From Segatella copri (GTDB lineage: Bacteria > Bacteroidota > Bacteroidia > Bacteroidales > Bacteroidaceae): a stretch of 64,000 bases of DNA. Below are positions 62,688 to 64,000 of this stretch, piece by piece. The stretch is taken from assembly GCF_019249795.2 (NCBI RefSeq), contig NZ_CP156891.1:2693501-2757500 (forward strand). Reading direction: 5' to 3'. Position 1 is the first letter of the stretch. Each line of letters opens with the position of its first letter. Under the pieces are notes generated by a model. It saw nothing but the letters and a program-made list of their open reading frames with translations, had not been told where the DNA came from and did not search any database. A program made the position numbers and the translations under genes.

Positions 62688-64000
62688 AAGAAAGTAAGAA
62701 AGGGCGTATGGCGGATGCCTAGGCTCACGGAGGCGATGAAGGACGTGATAAGCTGCGATAAGCTTCGGGTAGGTGCAAATAACCCTTGATCCGGAGATTT
62801 CCGAATGGGACAACCTAGCCGTCTGAAGGACGGTTACTAGCACTTAAGTGTTAGAGCTAACGCAGGGAACTGAAACATCTTAGTACCTGTAGGAAGAGAA
62901 AATAAATGAATGATTCCCCCAGTAGTGGCGAGCGAACGGGGAACAGCCCAAACCGTTGACGTCGCAAGGCGTCAGCGGGGTTGTAGGACCGCGACATTGT
63001 ATGCAAATCGTGAACAGAACACTTTGGAAAATGTGACCATAGACGGTGATAGTCCAGTATGTGAAGCGAAATGCAGCATAGCGGTATCCTGAGTAACGCG
63101 GGACACGAGGAATCCTGCGCGAATCTGCCGGGACCATCCGGTAAGGCTAAATACTCCCGTGAGACCGATAGCGAACGAGTACTGTGAAGGAAAGGTGAAA
63201 AGAACCCCGAGCAGGGGAGTGAAATAGTTCCTGAAACCATACGCCTACAAGCGGTCGGAGCATCTTACGATGTGACGGCGTGCCTTTTGCATAATGATCC
63301 TACGAGTTACCGTCACTGGCGAGGTTGAGTGTCATGAGACACGTAGCCGCAGTGAAAGCGAGCCTGAATAGGGCGCATAGTCAGTGGGGGTAGACGCGAA
63401 ACCAAGTGATCTACACTTGGCCAGGATGAAGTCCCGGTAACACGGGATGGAGGTCCGCACCAATAAGCGTTGAAAAGCTTCTGGATGAGCCGAGTGTAGG
63501 AGTGAAAGGCCAATCAAACTTGGAGATAGCTCGTACTCCCCGAAAGGCATTTAGGTGCCGCGTCGGATGGTCACCGTGAGAGGTAGAGCGACCGATAGGA
63601 CAAGAGGGCTTCACCGCCTATCGAGTCCTGACGAACTCCGAATGCTCACGGTCTGCAGTCCGGCAGTAAGGGGGCGGGTGCTAAGGTCCGTCCCCGAGAG
63701 GAGAAGAATCCAGACCGCCGTCTAAGGTCCCGGAGTTCTGCCTGAGTTAGTCTAACGAAGTCTGGTCCCTATGACAGCTAGGATGTTGGCTTGGAAGCAG
63801 CCATTCATTCAAAGAGTGCGTAACAGCTCACTAGTCGAGGGTCCGGGCATGGATAATAATCGGGTATAAGGCAGACACCGAAGGCGCGGGATAGCATTTA
63901 AGAAAGTATCGGTAGGGGAGCATACTCACAGCGTGGAATGGTGTACGTAAGTTATCCTGGAGCGGTGAGTAAAGCAAATGTAGGAATAAGTAACGATAAG
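62688..64000 (+). rRNA. rrl: 23S ribosomal RNA, 5' part
   Basis: ATGGCGGATGCC and GAGGCGATGAAGGACGTG match the 23S 5' region; the start is set from E. coli numbering. GAGTGAAATAGTTCCTGAAACC and GAACTCCGAATGC are visible in part further on. The gene runs past the window end with about 1.3 kb present. Confidence 0.95.

Overview
The window is chromosomal DNA of a gut Bacteroidota, most likely Prevotella/Segatella copri or a close relative. The 16S variable regions read like that species from memory. Most genes have a promoter of the Bacteroidota type (-33 TTTG, 19-20 bp, -7 TAnnTTTG), and there are SusC/SusD pairs, TPR lipoproteins and an ExbB-ExbD-ExbD-TonB operon. No database search was possible; families are assigned by motif reading.

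Layout. 1-10.7 kb is housekeeping: a 2[4Fe-4S] ferredoxin, then minus-strand genes for a TonB energising operon (exbB, two exbD, tonB, a PstS-like lipoprotein, a TPR protein), an aspartate-type aminotransferase, RibBA and an LptF/LptG-type permease. A tRNA-Met(CAT) follows. 11.3-41.0 kb is a large fructan-utilisation locus: a hybrid two-component sensor (periplasmic sugar-binding domain, kinase, receiver, AraC output), an outer-membrane barrel, five GH32 genes, an AAA-ATPase/nuclease-like gene coupled to a second regulator without a kinase, SusC, SusD, a surface lipoprotein, an MFS sugar transporter and a PfkB fructokinase. dinB lies on the opposite strand inside this region. 41.3-53.3 kb holds ilvE, a GH115-like protein, the Mrp/ApbC ATPase, a minus-strand efflux operon (TolC, HlyD, two ABC-2 permeases, no ATPase), a fimbrillin-like lipoprotein and a HAD phosphatase. 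53.7-59.1 kb is a second SusC/SusD/lipoprotein unit whose susC is out of frame at a G8 tract. A B3/B4-domain gene and an rRNA operon (16S, tRNA-Ile, tRNA-Ala, 5' part of 23S) end the window.

How the fructan genes fit together. Fructan would be bound and imported by SusC/SusD and the surface lipoprotein, cut by periplasmic or surface GH32 enzymes, the fructose taken through the inner membrane by the MFS carrier and phosphorylated by fructokinase. Free fructose is the likely signal for the hybrid sensor, by analogy with the Bacteroides thetaiotaomicron fructan locus. A related inverted repeat (CGTTCATG ... GAACG) lies upstream of four PUL promoters, with looser versions at two further places, and is the best candidate operator.

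Main observations beyond standard annotation: two non-coding arrays with an exact 22-bp period in which the repeat sequence changes family while the phase is kept; the PUL operator; an orphan operator-promoter-terminator unit without an ORF that resembles the long leader of another PUL gene; a kinase-less transmembrane regulator that looks like a collapsed copy of the hybrid sensor; a GH32 gene interrupted by an in-frame TAG; two GH32 proteins with Glu in place of the nucleophile Asp; a GH32 with a type IX-secretion-like tail; a possible phase-variable G tract in a susC signal peptide; and GTTAAC repeat elements in two convergent intergenic regions.
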